From NCBI RefSeq assembly GCF_000296215.2, contig NZ_CP013949.1, positions 2,473,501-2,537,500 of the forward strand: a DNA stretch of 64,000 nucleotides, written 5' to 3'. Position 1 is the first letter of the stretch. Each line of letters opens with the position of its first letter. The notes below the pieces were generated by a model. That model saw only the letters and a list, made by a program, of their open reading frames with translations. It was not told where the DNA came from and ran no database searches. The DNA is from Bradyrhizobium sp. CCGE-LA001. Lineage in GTDB: Bacteria > Pseudomonadota > Alphaproteobacteria > Rhizobiales > Xanthobacteraceae. The position numbers were made by a program, and so were the translations under genes. Of this stretch, positions 25,470-33,923 are shown one piece after another.

Positions 25470-26311
25470 CGCTTGCGCCGCTTGTAGTGCTTGACCTCGC
25501 GCAGGCTCTTGCGGCCGGCTGAGGAGACGCCGAGGTAGAATTCCTGGACGTCCTCGTTGGCTGTGAGCTTGCTGGCAGTGCCGTCGAGCACGACGCGCCC
25601 CGTTTCGAGGATGTAGCCGTAGTCGGCGAGGTCGAGCGCTCGCTGCGCGTTCTGCTCGACCAGAAGCACCGTCATTTTCAATTCGTCGCGCAGGCGGGCG
25701 ATCACCTCGTAGATGCGGTCGATGATCAAAGGCGCGAGTCCCAGCGACGGCTCGTCAAGCGCGAGCAGAACCGGATCGGTCATGAGCGCGCGGCCGATCG
25801 CCAGCATCTGCTGTTCCCCGCCGGACATGTAGCCGGCGATCTGGTCGCGCCGTTCGTGGAGTCGCGGGAACAGCGAGAACACCTTGTCGCGACGCTCGCG
25901 CGCCTCCGCAGCGGTCCTCGTGTAGCCTCCCATCTGGAGATTTTCGTCGATCGTCAGCGCAGCGAAGACGCGACGGCCCTCGGGCACCTGCACGATTCCG
26001 CGGCGTACCAGCTCGTCGGGGGCGAGCTGATGCACGTCCTCGCCGCGGAAGCGGATGCTGCCGTTCTCGATCACGCCTTCCTCGGTGTAAAGGATGCCGG
26101 ACATCGCCTTCAGCAGCGTCGACTTGCCGGCGCCGTTGGAGCCGAGCAGGGCGACGATGCCGCCTTCGGGCACCGCAATCGAGACGTCGCGTATGGCCTC
26201 GATCGCGTTGTCGTAGACGATGCGAACGTTGCGGAATTCGAGCAGGCCATCCGGTGCGGACATCGCGCGCGGCGCGGGAGAGGAGGTTGGAGTGCGGATC
26301 GTGGTCGGCAT
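25457..26311 (-). CDS. livF: Liv-type ABC transporter ATP-binding protein (LivF)
   Basis: A 284-aa ATPase with Walker A GSNGAGKST, signature MSGGEQQMLAIGRAL and Walker B VLLALDEPSLGLAP. The C-terminus HYKRRKRWLS is basic. About 16 N-terminal residues are unconserved, so translation may begin at the ATG near 26263 (MSAPDGLLEF). Together with LivG, LivH, LivM and the binding protein it makes a complete importer. Confidence 0.92.
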   Translation of the reverse strand: MPTTIRTPTSSPAPRAMSAPDGLLEFRNVRIVYDNAIEAIRDVSIAVPEGGIVALLGSNGAGKSTLLKAMSGILYTEEGVIENGSIRFRGEDVHQLAPDELVRRGIVQVPEGRRVFAALTIDENLQMGGYTRTAAEARERRDKVFSLFPRLHERRDQIAGYMSGGEQQMLAIGRALMTDPVLLALDEPSLGLAPLIIDRIYEVIARLRDELKMTVLLVEQNAQRALDLADYGYILETGRVVLDGTASKLTANEDVQEFYLGVSSAGRKSLREVKHYKRRKRWLS

Positions 26312-26314
26312 CGA

Positions 26315-27634
26315 TCAGATCCGGCTCGCCTGGGCCACCGGCGGCCGCGCGGCGAGGATGGCGTCGGTGACGATCTTCGCCGTCTCGGCGCAGGCCTGCG
26401 TGCCGCCATTGCCGTATTGCTTGACCGCATCGCCGACGCACCACAGGCCCTCGATGCCGGTCTCGCGCGGCAGGTCGTAGCCGGCGCAGCTCCGTTGTGC
26501 CGGCCAGTCGTCGCGCATCACGCGGATGGACAGAATCCTGGCCTGATCGAAATTGCTGAATTGCTCGCGGAGATCCGTCAGCGCAAGCGCAATTTCGGCA
26601 TCGGAGTCGAATTCGCCGAGCGCGGGAACCGGCACGGCATAGGCGACATAGAGATGCCAGCCGGGCGGCGCGAGCTCGGGGCAGGTGGCGGACAGGTTCG
26701 CCATGTTGCAGAGACGGCGCGTCTTGCCGAACGTCACGATGCCCGGGTGGTTCAGCAGCGGCTCGCGGCTGGCGACATTGATGACGATGTTGGCGGCCGG
26801 ACGGAGGTCGTTCCTGACCTTGGCGAGATAATCGGCGGGGAAGGCGGCAGCGCCGGCAAGCGCGACAGTTGCCTTCGGCCCGGTATTGCTGACGACGAGA
26901 CCGGTGTCGATCCGCGTCGACTTGCCGTCCCGGAGCAGGGTCACGCCGCTCACCTGTCCGTTCGCCGTGTGGATCTCGGTCGCCGGCGTGCCGAGCCAGA
27001 CCTCGCCATTGCGCCTGACCGCCGTCGCAAGGCTGTTCCAGACGCCGACCGTTCCCTCCGGGCAGAAGCCGAACTTCTTGAAGGCGCCCTTGCTGGTGAA
27101 ATAGGTGAGGAAGGCACGGGCCGGCAGCTCGGCGGCGTTGCAGGCGAAGATCGCCGCGCAGAGATTGCGGAAGAGCGCATGCACGGTGGCGTTGCTGGTG
27201 TAGCCCTTCAGCCAGTCCTCGGTGGATTGCCGGCCGTCGGGCAGATTGCCGGAGCGTGCGTCGGCGAATTTCTCGAGGATGCGCGAGGCCTGCTTGGTCA
27301 ATTGCCCGAGCAGGAGCGACCAGCCGCCGCGGCCGACATCGATCAGCTTGCCGTCGATGAAGAAGGAGCTTGCCGGCTCCGGCGCGCGAATGTCGAGGGG
27401 AACGCCGACGGTGCGAAACGTCTCCTCGAACACGCCGCCGAACTCGATCGCGATCGCGCCGATATTGACCTTGAAGCCGTCGATCTCCTCGGTGGAGGCG
27501 CGGCCGCCCAGCCTGTCGTGATCGTCGACCAGGACCGTGTAGAGCCCGGCATGCGCCAGCCGCGCCGCAGCGCACAGGCCGCCGGCGCCGGCACCGATCA
27601 CGACAGCATCGACCTTCCGACTGTCCACGCACAA
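26315..27634 (-). CDS. FAD-dependent oxidoreductase (phytoene-desaturase-like)
   Basis: A 439-aa flavoprotein with the dinucleotide-binding start VIGAGAGGLCAAARL, then DDHDRLGGRAST, and a C-terminal FAD-box GIEGLWCVGDAVKQYGNGGTQAC. This layout is that of CrtI-type or NAD(P)/FAD oxidoreductases. It is the first gene of the minus-strand operon, 3 bases before livF. It may oxidise or dehydrogenate the imported substrate. The exact reaction is not known. Confidence 0.85.
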   Translation of the reverse strand: MCVDSRKVDAVVIGAGAGGLCAAARLAHAGLYTVLVDDHDRLGGRASTEEIDGFKVNIGAIAIEFGGVFEETFRTVGVPLDIRAPEPASSFFIDGKLIDVGRGGWSLLLGQLTKQASRILEKFADARSGNLPDGRQSTEDWLKGYTSNATVHALFRNLCAAIFACNAAELPARAFLTYFTSKGAFKKFGFCPEGTVGVWNSLATAVRRNGEVWLGTPATEIHTANGQVSGVTLLRDGKSTRIDTGLVVSNTGPKATVALAGAAAFPADYLAKVRNDLRPAANIVINVASREPLLNHPGIVTFGKTRRLCNMANLSATCPELAPPGWHLYVAYAVPVPALGEFDSDAEIALALTDLREQFSNFDQARILSIRVMRDDWPAQRSCAGYDLPRETGIEGLWCVGDAVKQYGNGGTQACAETAKIVTDAILAARPPVAQASRI

Positions 27635-27698
27635 CCTCCCTGATGCCGCCGGGTTGGCCCCGCGTGCCTGAATTGCTTGCCTGACGAGACCGGAGGAT

Positions 27699-27718
27699 AT
27701 TATAATCCGACCGGCCGT
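27699..27718. promoter_or_regulatory. Probable TetR operator, copy 2
   Basis: ATTATAATCCGACCGGCCGT lies in the 239-base divergent gap between the oxidoreductase/transporter operon and the TetR gene. It matches 17 of 20 bases of the reverse complement of the site at 12885-12904. The core CGACCGGCCG is an imperfect dyad, as expected for a TetR dimer. Confidence 0.6.
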
Positions 27719-27873
27719 TCAAATTATTTTTTGATCTGGATCATATTTTCGGACGCTGAGCTCACGGTTCTGGTGGACTTGTGTCCGCAGGCTGAGCGCG
27801 ATGGCCGAAGCGGTTGTATAGAAGAGCGGGAGTCGCCGGATTCGGCGGCGTTCGTTTTGAGCGAGAGAGGCCG

Positions 27874-28512
27874 ATGGCGCGCACGCGCTCCGAGAATTAC
27901 GACGACATCCACCGCGGCATCATCGTGGCGGCCCGCGGCCTGTTCGCCGAATACGGCTATATGCGCGCCTCGATTGCCGATCTCGCCGAGGCGTGCAAGC
28001 TGTCCCGCGGGGCGCTGTATCACTACTTCGAGTCGAAGGAAGCGATCCTGTTCGCAATCCTGGACGAGCACGTGCGCCAGATGATTGCGGACGTCGAGAA
28101 CGCGATCGCGAAACATGCCGCGACGCCCGACCAGTTCCGGGCGGCGGTCCGCGCCATCGTCGATCTCAACGCGCGTTCGCCGCAAGAACAGCGCCTGATC
28201 CTCAACGATCTGACGTTCCTGTCCGAGGACGATCAACAGACGATCAAATCTCTCGAGCGCCGGATCGTCGATCTGGTTTCCGGCCTGCTTCTCCAGCTCG
28301 ACAATCAGGGCAAGATCGTCAAGCGGACGCGGAAGGTCTACGCCATGATGCTCTTCGGTACGCTGAACTTCAGCCACACCTGGTACGATCCCAAGGGAGG
28401 GATCGGACCGGCCGAGTTCGCGGACATGATCGTGGATCAATTCCTGTATGGGATCGCAAGTCCCGTCGTGTCACGGCATCCCGCGACGTCAGCGCGCTCT
28501 GCCAAATCCTAG
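27874..28512 (+). CDS. TetR family transcriptional regulator
   Basis: A 212-aa regulator from the ATG at 27874, preceded by GAGAGAGG. The N-terminal HTH is classical (IIVAARGLFAEYGYMRASIADLAEACKLSRGALYHYFESKEAIL). The C-terminal part is all helical and presumably binds an acyl-CoA or aromatic ligand. The gene is divergent from the oxidoreductase/Liv operon. The paired sites at 12885 and 27699 suggest it represses both operons of region 2. An upstream in-frame start at 27814 adds 20 unlikely residues. Confidence 0.92.
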   Translation: MARTRSENYDDIHRGIIVAARGLFAEYGYMRASIADLAEACKLSRGALYHYFESKEAILFAILDEHVRQMIADVENAIAKHAATPDQFRAAVRAIVDLNARSPQEQRLILNDLTFLSEDDQQTIKSLERRIVDLVSGLLLQLDNQGKIVKRTRKVYAMMLFGTLNFSHTWYDPKGGIGPAEFADMIVDQFLYGIASPVVSRHPATSARSAKS

Positions 28513-28823
28513 CTGATCCGCCGACGTCACAGCGGGTAAAGGCTGAGCACAAGCGGGGGAGTCTTTAGGTCTTCACCTTTCTCTCCTTCTCCAACTGAGA
28601 TATCGATTGCTGGAGCTAGCTCAAACTTGCGCATGATGGATTGGAGCGAGAGTTATGGTTTTTCAATTGGTTAGATAGCGGCGTGTGCGCGACGTGTGCA
28701 CCGGGAGATCAAGAAGAATCTATCGTAGATCAGCGTGAGCCGTTACGTCTCTGAGCGGTGCAGGCATTTCGGGCAGGGGGAAAGTGTGTCCGACTTAGAC
28801 ATCGCGGCGGACTAGCGGATACC
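28513..28823. other. Intergenic stretch between tetR and the AraC remnant
   Basis: No gene or clear signal is seen. The base composition is more AT-rich around 28560-28700 than in the neighbouring operons, which fits degraded or non-coding sequence. Confidence 0.3.
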
Positions 28824-29379
28824 ATGCCTCCGGTACGCGAGAACGATCCCAAGGGGATTGGCATCGCGATCAATCCGATGACGGCTCCGCTTCGCGACAC
28901 ATTGCTGCGCCTGCTGTCGTTGCTGGACACCCCGAACGATATCCCCGTTCTCGCCCCCATGGTCGAACGGGAATTGCTCTATCGTTTCGTGCAAGGTCCG
29001 CAGGGACGGCTTATGCGTCAGATCGCTCAGCCCGAGGGTCCACTGGGTCGCATCCGACGGGCCGTTCAGTTGATCAGGGACAATCATAACACCCAGTTGC
29101 GCATCGAGGCGTTATGCGCCGCGAGTGGCATGAGCCGGGCAAGCCTGCATCGCCACTTCTTGGCTATGACCAGCCTCAGCCCTCTCCAGTATCAAAAACA
29201 ACTCCGGTTGCAGGAGGCGGGCCAACTTCTGCTTGCCGGCGAGCACACTGCGTCCGACGTGGCGTTCGCGGTCGGCTACGAGAGCGCGTCCCAATTTAGC
29301 CGAGCGGCAATTCGGCGCGCCGCCGGCGCGCGACGCTCGCCAGATACGGCAGGCGATCGCCACTCCAGCGATGACGTAA
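28824..29379 (+). pseudogene. AraC family regulator, N-terminally truncated and frameshifted
   Basis: The frame from 28824 encodes the end of an AraC_N-type sensing domain (LLDTPNDIPVLAPMVEREL) and most of the AraC HTH (ALCAASGMSRASLHRHF, SPLQYQKQLRLQEAG, VGYESASQFSR). After FSR near 29302 the family pattern moves to another frame, which reads QFGAPPARDARQIRQ and stops at 29377-29379. A small deletion of about 8 bases at a GAGCG-like repeat explains this. Most of the usual N-terminal domain (about 120 residues) is also missing. The gene is broken at both ends. Confidence 0.7.
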
Positions 29380-30027
29380 AGTGTTTTCACACATTAGCAC
29401 GATCGTTGCTGCTAACTCGGTGTGCGAGCAGAACTCCCCCTAACGTGCGTCTCGTCGTCCGCAAAGAAGAATGTGTGTCGGCATCTGGAAGCTCGTCTCG
29501 ACCCGCCGTGAGCGGGTCGCAGCGCGTTAGCGCCTGAGTAGCAGCAGCCATAAGCACACAGCAGTGCTGGAGCACGTGGCGCCCAGTCACCGGCGCCGGC
29601 TCGCCCATCACGCGCATCCGCAAGCACGCGGCCTGGATAGGACTGGCGACCGCGGCGCTGTGCAACCTCTCCTTATGATCGGCGGCTGGGGCCTCGAGCC
29701 CCCCGAGCTCGTGACCCGTCACAACCCCTGGAGATCCTTTGAGGACCGCTATAGTCGCCGCTGCACCATCGTCAACGACCAACTCCTCGTCGATCAAAGG
29801 CACGCCCTAATCGGCGCCCCCGCTAACTCATGCCCACCCCGACCGTCTGATCCATAACGCCCACCGGAAACGCCGGGGGAGATCATCGGAATTTAGCAGC
29901 CGTGGTCCCTCCGGTCACCGCCACACCTGACGCTGAAAACCGGCTGCTCCCAATAAGCCAACGCTCAAATAGACCTCGATTTAGACTGGGCGTCATGTGA
30001 GATAGTGTTGCATCATCGGAGGATCGG
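29380..30027. other. Non-coding stretch of about 650 bases
   Basis: I find no frame with family features, no RNA gene and no clear repeat. Short frames on both strands look random. It probably is degraded sequence between the AraC remnant and the LysR gene. Confidence 0.35.
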
Positions 30028-30942
30028 ATGCCCCCACACTTGCCTTCTTTGAACGCACTCCGTGCATTTGAAGCGACGGCTAGACATCGCAGCATCAGCC
30101 GTGCAGCTGCCGAGCTCGGTGTGACACATGGCGCCGTTAGTCGCCAAATCAAGCTGCTCGAGGAAGTCATGGGTGTGTCGCTCCTCATGCGCGGCACCAG
30201 GGAATCAGTGCCAACCCGGGATGGCGCGCAACTCGTGGATGGCTTGTCGACGGCGTTCAACCTGATTCACGCCACGATTGAGCGTTTGAAGCCAGGGCCG
30301 CTAACATTGTCCTGCTCGGCCTCGATAACCATGTGCTGGCTTATTCCGCGAATGCCGGGGTTGTACGCTAGGCACCCCGGCATGGAGATCAAGCTCGACA
30401 TGAACTACGACCGAGTGGATTTCACGCGAGACAACATCAGCGTAGCCATTCGCAACAACACGTTCGAACCACCGAAGTCGGCGGTCATTCGTCCACTGGG
30501 CACCGAGTGGATCGGCCCCGTGTGTTCTCCTGCCTATCTCAAATCGATCTCGCTGAAGAAACTCAAGGATTTATCAAATGCCAGGTTGCTCGCAACCACG
30601 ACGCGCCCAAATGCTTGGACCGATTGGCTCGCAGCAGTCGGAGAAGAGGAGAGGGCGCCGCAAGTGCACCAAAGGTTTGACCATTTCTATTTGATGATCC
30701 AGGCCGCGACTTTCGGCCTGGGGATCGCCGTTGTCCCGCACATGCTCGCCATAGGGGACCTGGAATCCGGCAGGCTGATTGCCCCGTTCGGCTTTGTGCC
30801 TGGAAAACGTCAGCTCTCGCTTTGGATCGCTCCGCACTTGGCATCAAGGAGCGACCTTAAGACGCTGGAGAAGTGGCTTTCGCAGGAATTGCGGGACGGG
30901 TTGAAGCGCGCCTCGAAGCTTTCGTTGCCTCGGGGCTCCTAG
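30028..30942 (+). CDS. LysR family regulator, GcvA-like
   Basis: A 304-aa regulator. The winged HTH is at the N-terminus (LPSLNALRAFEATARHRSISRAAAELGVTHGAVSRQIKLLEE), as in the GcvA subgroup. A type-2 periplasmic-binding-like effector domain follows (residues about 90-300). The gene converges on the amino-acid-type ABC transporter operon, with only 33 bases between the two ends. It is the only intact regulator near that operon and is the likely controller. Confidence 0.9.
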   Translation: MPPHLPSLNALRAFEATARHRSISRAAAELGVTHGAVSRQIKLLEEVMGVSLLMRGTRESVPTRDGAQLVDGLSTAFNLIHATIERLKPGPLTLSCSASITMCWLIPRMPGLYARHPGMEIKLDMNYDRVDFTRDNISVAIRNNTFEPPKSAVIRPLGTEWIGPVCSPAYLKSISLKKLKDLSNARLLATTTRPNAWTDWLAAVGEEERAPQVHQRFDHFYLMIQAATFGLGIAVVPHMLAIGDLESGRLIAPFGFVPGKRQLSLWIAPHLASRSDLKTLEKWLSQELRDGLKRASKLSLPRGS

Positions 30943-30975
30943 CTGGCAAAGTGCTGGGTTTACGGCGCAAAAAGA

Positions 30976-31740
30976 CTAAAGTTCGTGTGCAAGGAATGCC
31001 TGCAATTCTGGCGTGGCTGGACTGTCGAGCATGCTGCCCGGCCCTGTTTCCCACACCTTGCCCTGATGCATGAAGACAACCTGATCAGCAATGCGTCGAG
31101 CAAAGTTCATCTCGTGGGTGACCATCACCATCGTCATGCCGTCATCAGCCAGACGCTCGATGACTCGCAGGACCTCGCCGGTCAATTGGGGGTCAAGCGC
31201 GGAAGTCACCTCGTCGAAAAGCATCACCTTGGGCTGCATCGCCAGCGATCGGGCGATTGCGGCACGCTGCTGCTGTCCGCCGGAAAGCTGCTCGGGATAA
31301 GAATCAAACTTCTCGGATAACCCGACTTGTGCGAGGCAGTGCTTGGCCAGTTCAGCGGCCTGCTGTTTGGGCAATTTCTTCACGGTGCGCGGAGACAGCA
31401 TGATGTTCTCGGCGACGGTCAGGTGCGGGAACAGGTTGTAACTCTGAAACACGATGCCGACGTCCAGTCGGAGCTTACGCAGGTTCAGGTCGGGCGAGGT
31501 GAGATTATGTCCACAAACTTCAATATAGCCCTGGCTGATCTTCTCCAGCCGGTCGAGGCAGCGCAGTGCCGTGCTCTTGCCCGAACCGGACGGCCCAATG
31601 AGAACAGTCACCTCACCACGCTTGACCTCGAAGGTGATGCCTTTCAGGACTTCGAGGTTCGCGAAGCTCTTATGCACATCGCGCAGAAGGACTACGACGT
31701 CGTTTCCTGCGGGCGTATGGGACGCAGTCATCTCAGGCAC
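30976..31740 (-). CDS. Polar amino acid-type ABC transporter ATP-binding protein (GlnQ-like)
   Basis: A 254-aa ATPase with Walker A GPSGSGKST, signature LSGGQQQRAAIARSL, Walker B VMLFDEVTSALDP and the H-loop VTHEMNFAR. It is the last gene of a seven-gene minus-strand operon. A GTG at 31740 with GGGAG ahead is used; an ATG at 31731 is also possible. It energises the two permeases that precede it. Confidence 0.92.
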   Translation of the reverse strand: MPEMTASHTPAGNDVVVLLRDVHKSFANLEVLKGITFEVKRGEVTVLIGPSGSGKSTALRCLDRLEKISQGYIEVCGHNLTSPDLNLRKLRLDVGIVFQSYNLFPHLTVAENIMLSPRTVKKLPKQQAAELAKHCLAQVGLSEKFDSYPEQLSGGQQQRAAIARSLAMQPKVMLFDEVTSALDPQLTGEVLRVIERLADDGMTMVMVTHEMNFARRIADQVVFMHQGKVWETGPGSMLDSPATPELQAFLAHEL

Positions 31741-31752
31741 GAGTAATCTCCC

Positions 31753-32412
31753 TCAAACAGTGCGCATGCCGCGCGCCAGCCGGGTCTCTAACTTGTGGCT
31801 GACAGCGGAGAGCGGGTAGCAGAGCGCGAAGTACACCAGGGCCACGACCGAAAATGTTATGAACGGCTGGAAGGTTGAATTGTTGATGAGTTGGCCGGCC
31901 CGCGTCAGCTCCACGAAGCCCACAGCGGATGCCAACGACGTGTTCTTCACGATCTGGACCATGAAGCCGACGGTGCCCGGTGTTGCGTTCCTGACCGCCT
32001 GGGGAATGATGACGTGGTACATCCGCTGCAAGCGGCTGAGCGCCAGGCACTCCGCAGCTTCCCATTGCGCCTTGGGGACGGCCTGGATGCTGCCTCGCCA
32101 AAACTCGCCCAAATAGGCTCCGACCCAGATGGTCATGGACAGCATCGCAGCCACCAAGGGGGAAATCGAGAAGCCCATTGCGGGCAAGCCGAAGTAGCCG
32201 GCGAACATGATGACGAGGAGCGGGACCCCCTGGACTGTCTGGATGTAGAAGGAGGATACGCCGCGTAGCACGGGGCTCGCGGAGACACGGCACAAGGCGA
32301 TGACCAGGCCCATCAAGCCACCGCCGATGAACGCGCAAAGCGACAGGCCCAGCGTCAGCACGGCACCCTGCAGGAGAAACTGGAGATGGATGAGGCCGAA
32401 TGTCGGTGTCAT
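31753..32412 (-). CDS. Amino acid-type ABC transporter permease
   Basis: A 219-aa HisMQ-type permease with about five membrane segments. The coupling loop is EAAECLALSRLQRMYHVIIPQAVRN. It is paired with a second permease immediately upstream, the usual heterodimer. Confidence 0.9.
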   Translation of the reverse strand: MTPTFGLIHLQFLLQGAVLTLGLSLCAFIGGGLMGLVIALCRVSASPVLRGVSSFYIQTVQGVPLLVIMFAGYFGLPAMGFSISPLVAAMLSMTIWVGAYLGEFWRGSIQAVPKAQWEAAECLALSRLQRMYHVIIPQAVRNATPGTVGFMVQIVKNTSLASAVGFVELTRAGQLINNSTFQPFITFSVVALVYFALCYPLSAVSHKLETRLARGMRTV

Positions 32413-32421
32413 AGCCGCACC

Positions 32422-33099
32422 TCAGACCGCGGTGCCAAGGCGACGGCGTCGCGGGAACGCCACCAGGGCGATCAACCAGAATACGAAACGCATGGTTACC
32501 GCGAGCAACAGGTAGATCCCGCCGATGGTGAGGTAGGTCTCCATGGGCCGGAATGAAGCGCCCTGGATGAAATTGGCGTTGCCGGTCAGGTCCGAGACGG
32601 AGATCTGCGACGTGATCGACGACGCGAGCATCAGCAGGACGAACTGGCTGGTCAGCGAGGGGTAAACGCGTTCGACGGCCGGACGCAGGACGATGTGCCA
32701 GTAGATCTGCGGCTTCGATAGGCCGAGGCACTCGGCGGCTTCCCACTGTCCCGCATGGACGGAGTTGATACCGGCACGCATGATCTCGCCGGTGTATGCA
32801 CCCACATTGATGGTGAGCGCGATGATCGAGACCGCAATTGCGCTCATGGTGAGACCGAGCGATGATAGGCCAAAGAAGACCAGGAAGACCTGCACCAGGA
32901 ATGGAGTGTTGCGGACAGCTTCAACGTAGCAGGCGCAGAGGTTCGACAGCCACTCGATCTTGGAGTTGCGGCCGATGGCGCAGAGGGTGCCGATGATGAA
33001 GCCGAGAATGGTGGCCGAGGTCGCCAGCTTCATGGTGACCACTGCCCCGTCCAGGAGCATTGGCCATCGCTCAAGAATCGGAGAGAAATCCAGCGACAC
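32422..33099 (-). CDS. Amino acid-type ABC transporter permease
   Basis: A 225-aa HisMQ-type permease with a GTG start at 33099 behind AAAGGGAG. The coupling loop EAAECLGLSKPQIYWHIVLRPAVE is conserved. It lies between an SDR gene and the other permease, so sugar-acid enzymes and transporter share one transcript. Confidence 0.9.
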   Translation of the reverse strand: MSLDFSPILERWPMLLDGAVVTMKLATSATILGFIIGTLCAIGRNSKIEWLSNLCACYVEAVRNTPFLVQVFLVFFGLSSLGLTMSAIAVSIIALTINVGAYTGEIMRAGINSVHAGQWEAAECLGLSKPQIYWHIVLRPAVERVYPSLTSQFVLLMLASSITSQISVSDLTGNANFIQGASFRPMETYLTIGGIYLLLAVTMRFVFWLIALVAFPRRRRLGTAV

Positions 33100-33118
33100 G
33101 GCGGCTCCCTTTATACGC

Positions 33119-33910
33119 TCACGCCGAAACCATCGGTGCTTTGCGCGCCCCGAACATTAGCCCAGCAGTACGGAAGCCACCGTCAACGTTCAGAGTGTGT
33201 CCCTGAACGTACCGTGCCTCGTCCGAGCACAGGAACACGGCGGCATCCGCTATTTCCTCGGGCATGCCATAGCGCACCATCGGGATCAGATAGTTGTAAG
33301 CCGCGCGCGTCGCAGCATCATGCGCGGTCGCCGCCATGTCGGTCTCGATAGCGCCCGGCGCGATGTTGTTGACGTTGATGCCGTGTTCGGAGAGCTCGAC
33401 CGCCATGACCTTTGTGAGCAATTCAAGACCCGCCTTGGCCGACCCGTAGGCGGCGCGACCGTTGCCGCCGCGTTGGCCGGAAAGAGAGGCGATATTGATG
33501 ATCTTGCCGCCGTGGCCCTGCTCGACCATCTGTCTGGCGCAGGCCTGAGCCACCAAGAAGGCGCCGGTCAGGTTGATGGAAACGATACGGTTCCAGAGCT
33601 CCAGTGGCGTGTCCAGGAAGGGCGTATTGCCGCCTACACCGGCATTGTTGATGAGGATGTCGAGCCGGCCGCACTGAGCCACGACGGCATTGAGCGTTTT
33701 CAGGACGGAAGGCTGTTCGGCAACGTCGACGGAAAAGCTAAAGGCCTTGCCGCCCGCCGCGTTCAGCTTTTCAGCGGCTGCGTTCGCGCCCTCGCCATTG
33801 ATGTCGGCCACCGCGATCGTTGCGCCTTCGCGAGATAGAGCATTCGCGATGGCGAAGCCAATGCCGCGAGCACCACCGGTGATGAGAGCAATTTTGTTCT
33901 GAAGCCTCAC
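33119..33910 (-). CDS. Short-chain dehydrogenase/reductase
   Basis: A 263-aa classical SDR with the cofactor motif TGGARGIGFA, NNAGVGG, and an intact catalytic YGSAK. The start is GTG at 33910 behind GGAGAG. Its place beside a RuBisCO-like protein and a DUF1537 kinase suggests it oxidises a branched or four-carbon sugar acid before phosphorylation. Confidence 0.9.
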   Translation of the reverse strand: MRLQNKIALITGGARGIGFAIANALSREGATIAVADINGEGANAAAEKLNAAGGKAFSFSVDVAEQPSVLKTLNAVVAQCGRLDILINNAGVGGNTPFLDTPLELWNRIVSINLTGAFLVAQACARQMVEQGHGGKIINIASLSGQRGGNGRAAYGSAKAGLELLTKVMAVELSEHGINVNNIAPGAIETDMAATAHDAATRAAYNYLIPMVRYGMPEEIADAAVFLCSDEARYVQGHTLNVDGGFRTAGLMFGARKAPMVSA

Positions 33911-33923
33911 GATATCTCTCCTG

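Noticed and set aside
25755..27722. Very long minus-strand frame overlapping livF and the FAD oxidoreductase
   Set aside because: An Arg-rich shadow in another frame of genes with intact signature motifs.
28609..28622. GAGCTAGCTC palindrome as an operator
   Set aside because: A single 10-bp palindrome with no promoter or neighbouring start; it may be chance.
29564..29857. Small plus-strand frame in the AraC-LysR gap
   Set aside because: No ribosome binding site and a random-looking residue make-up.
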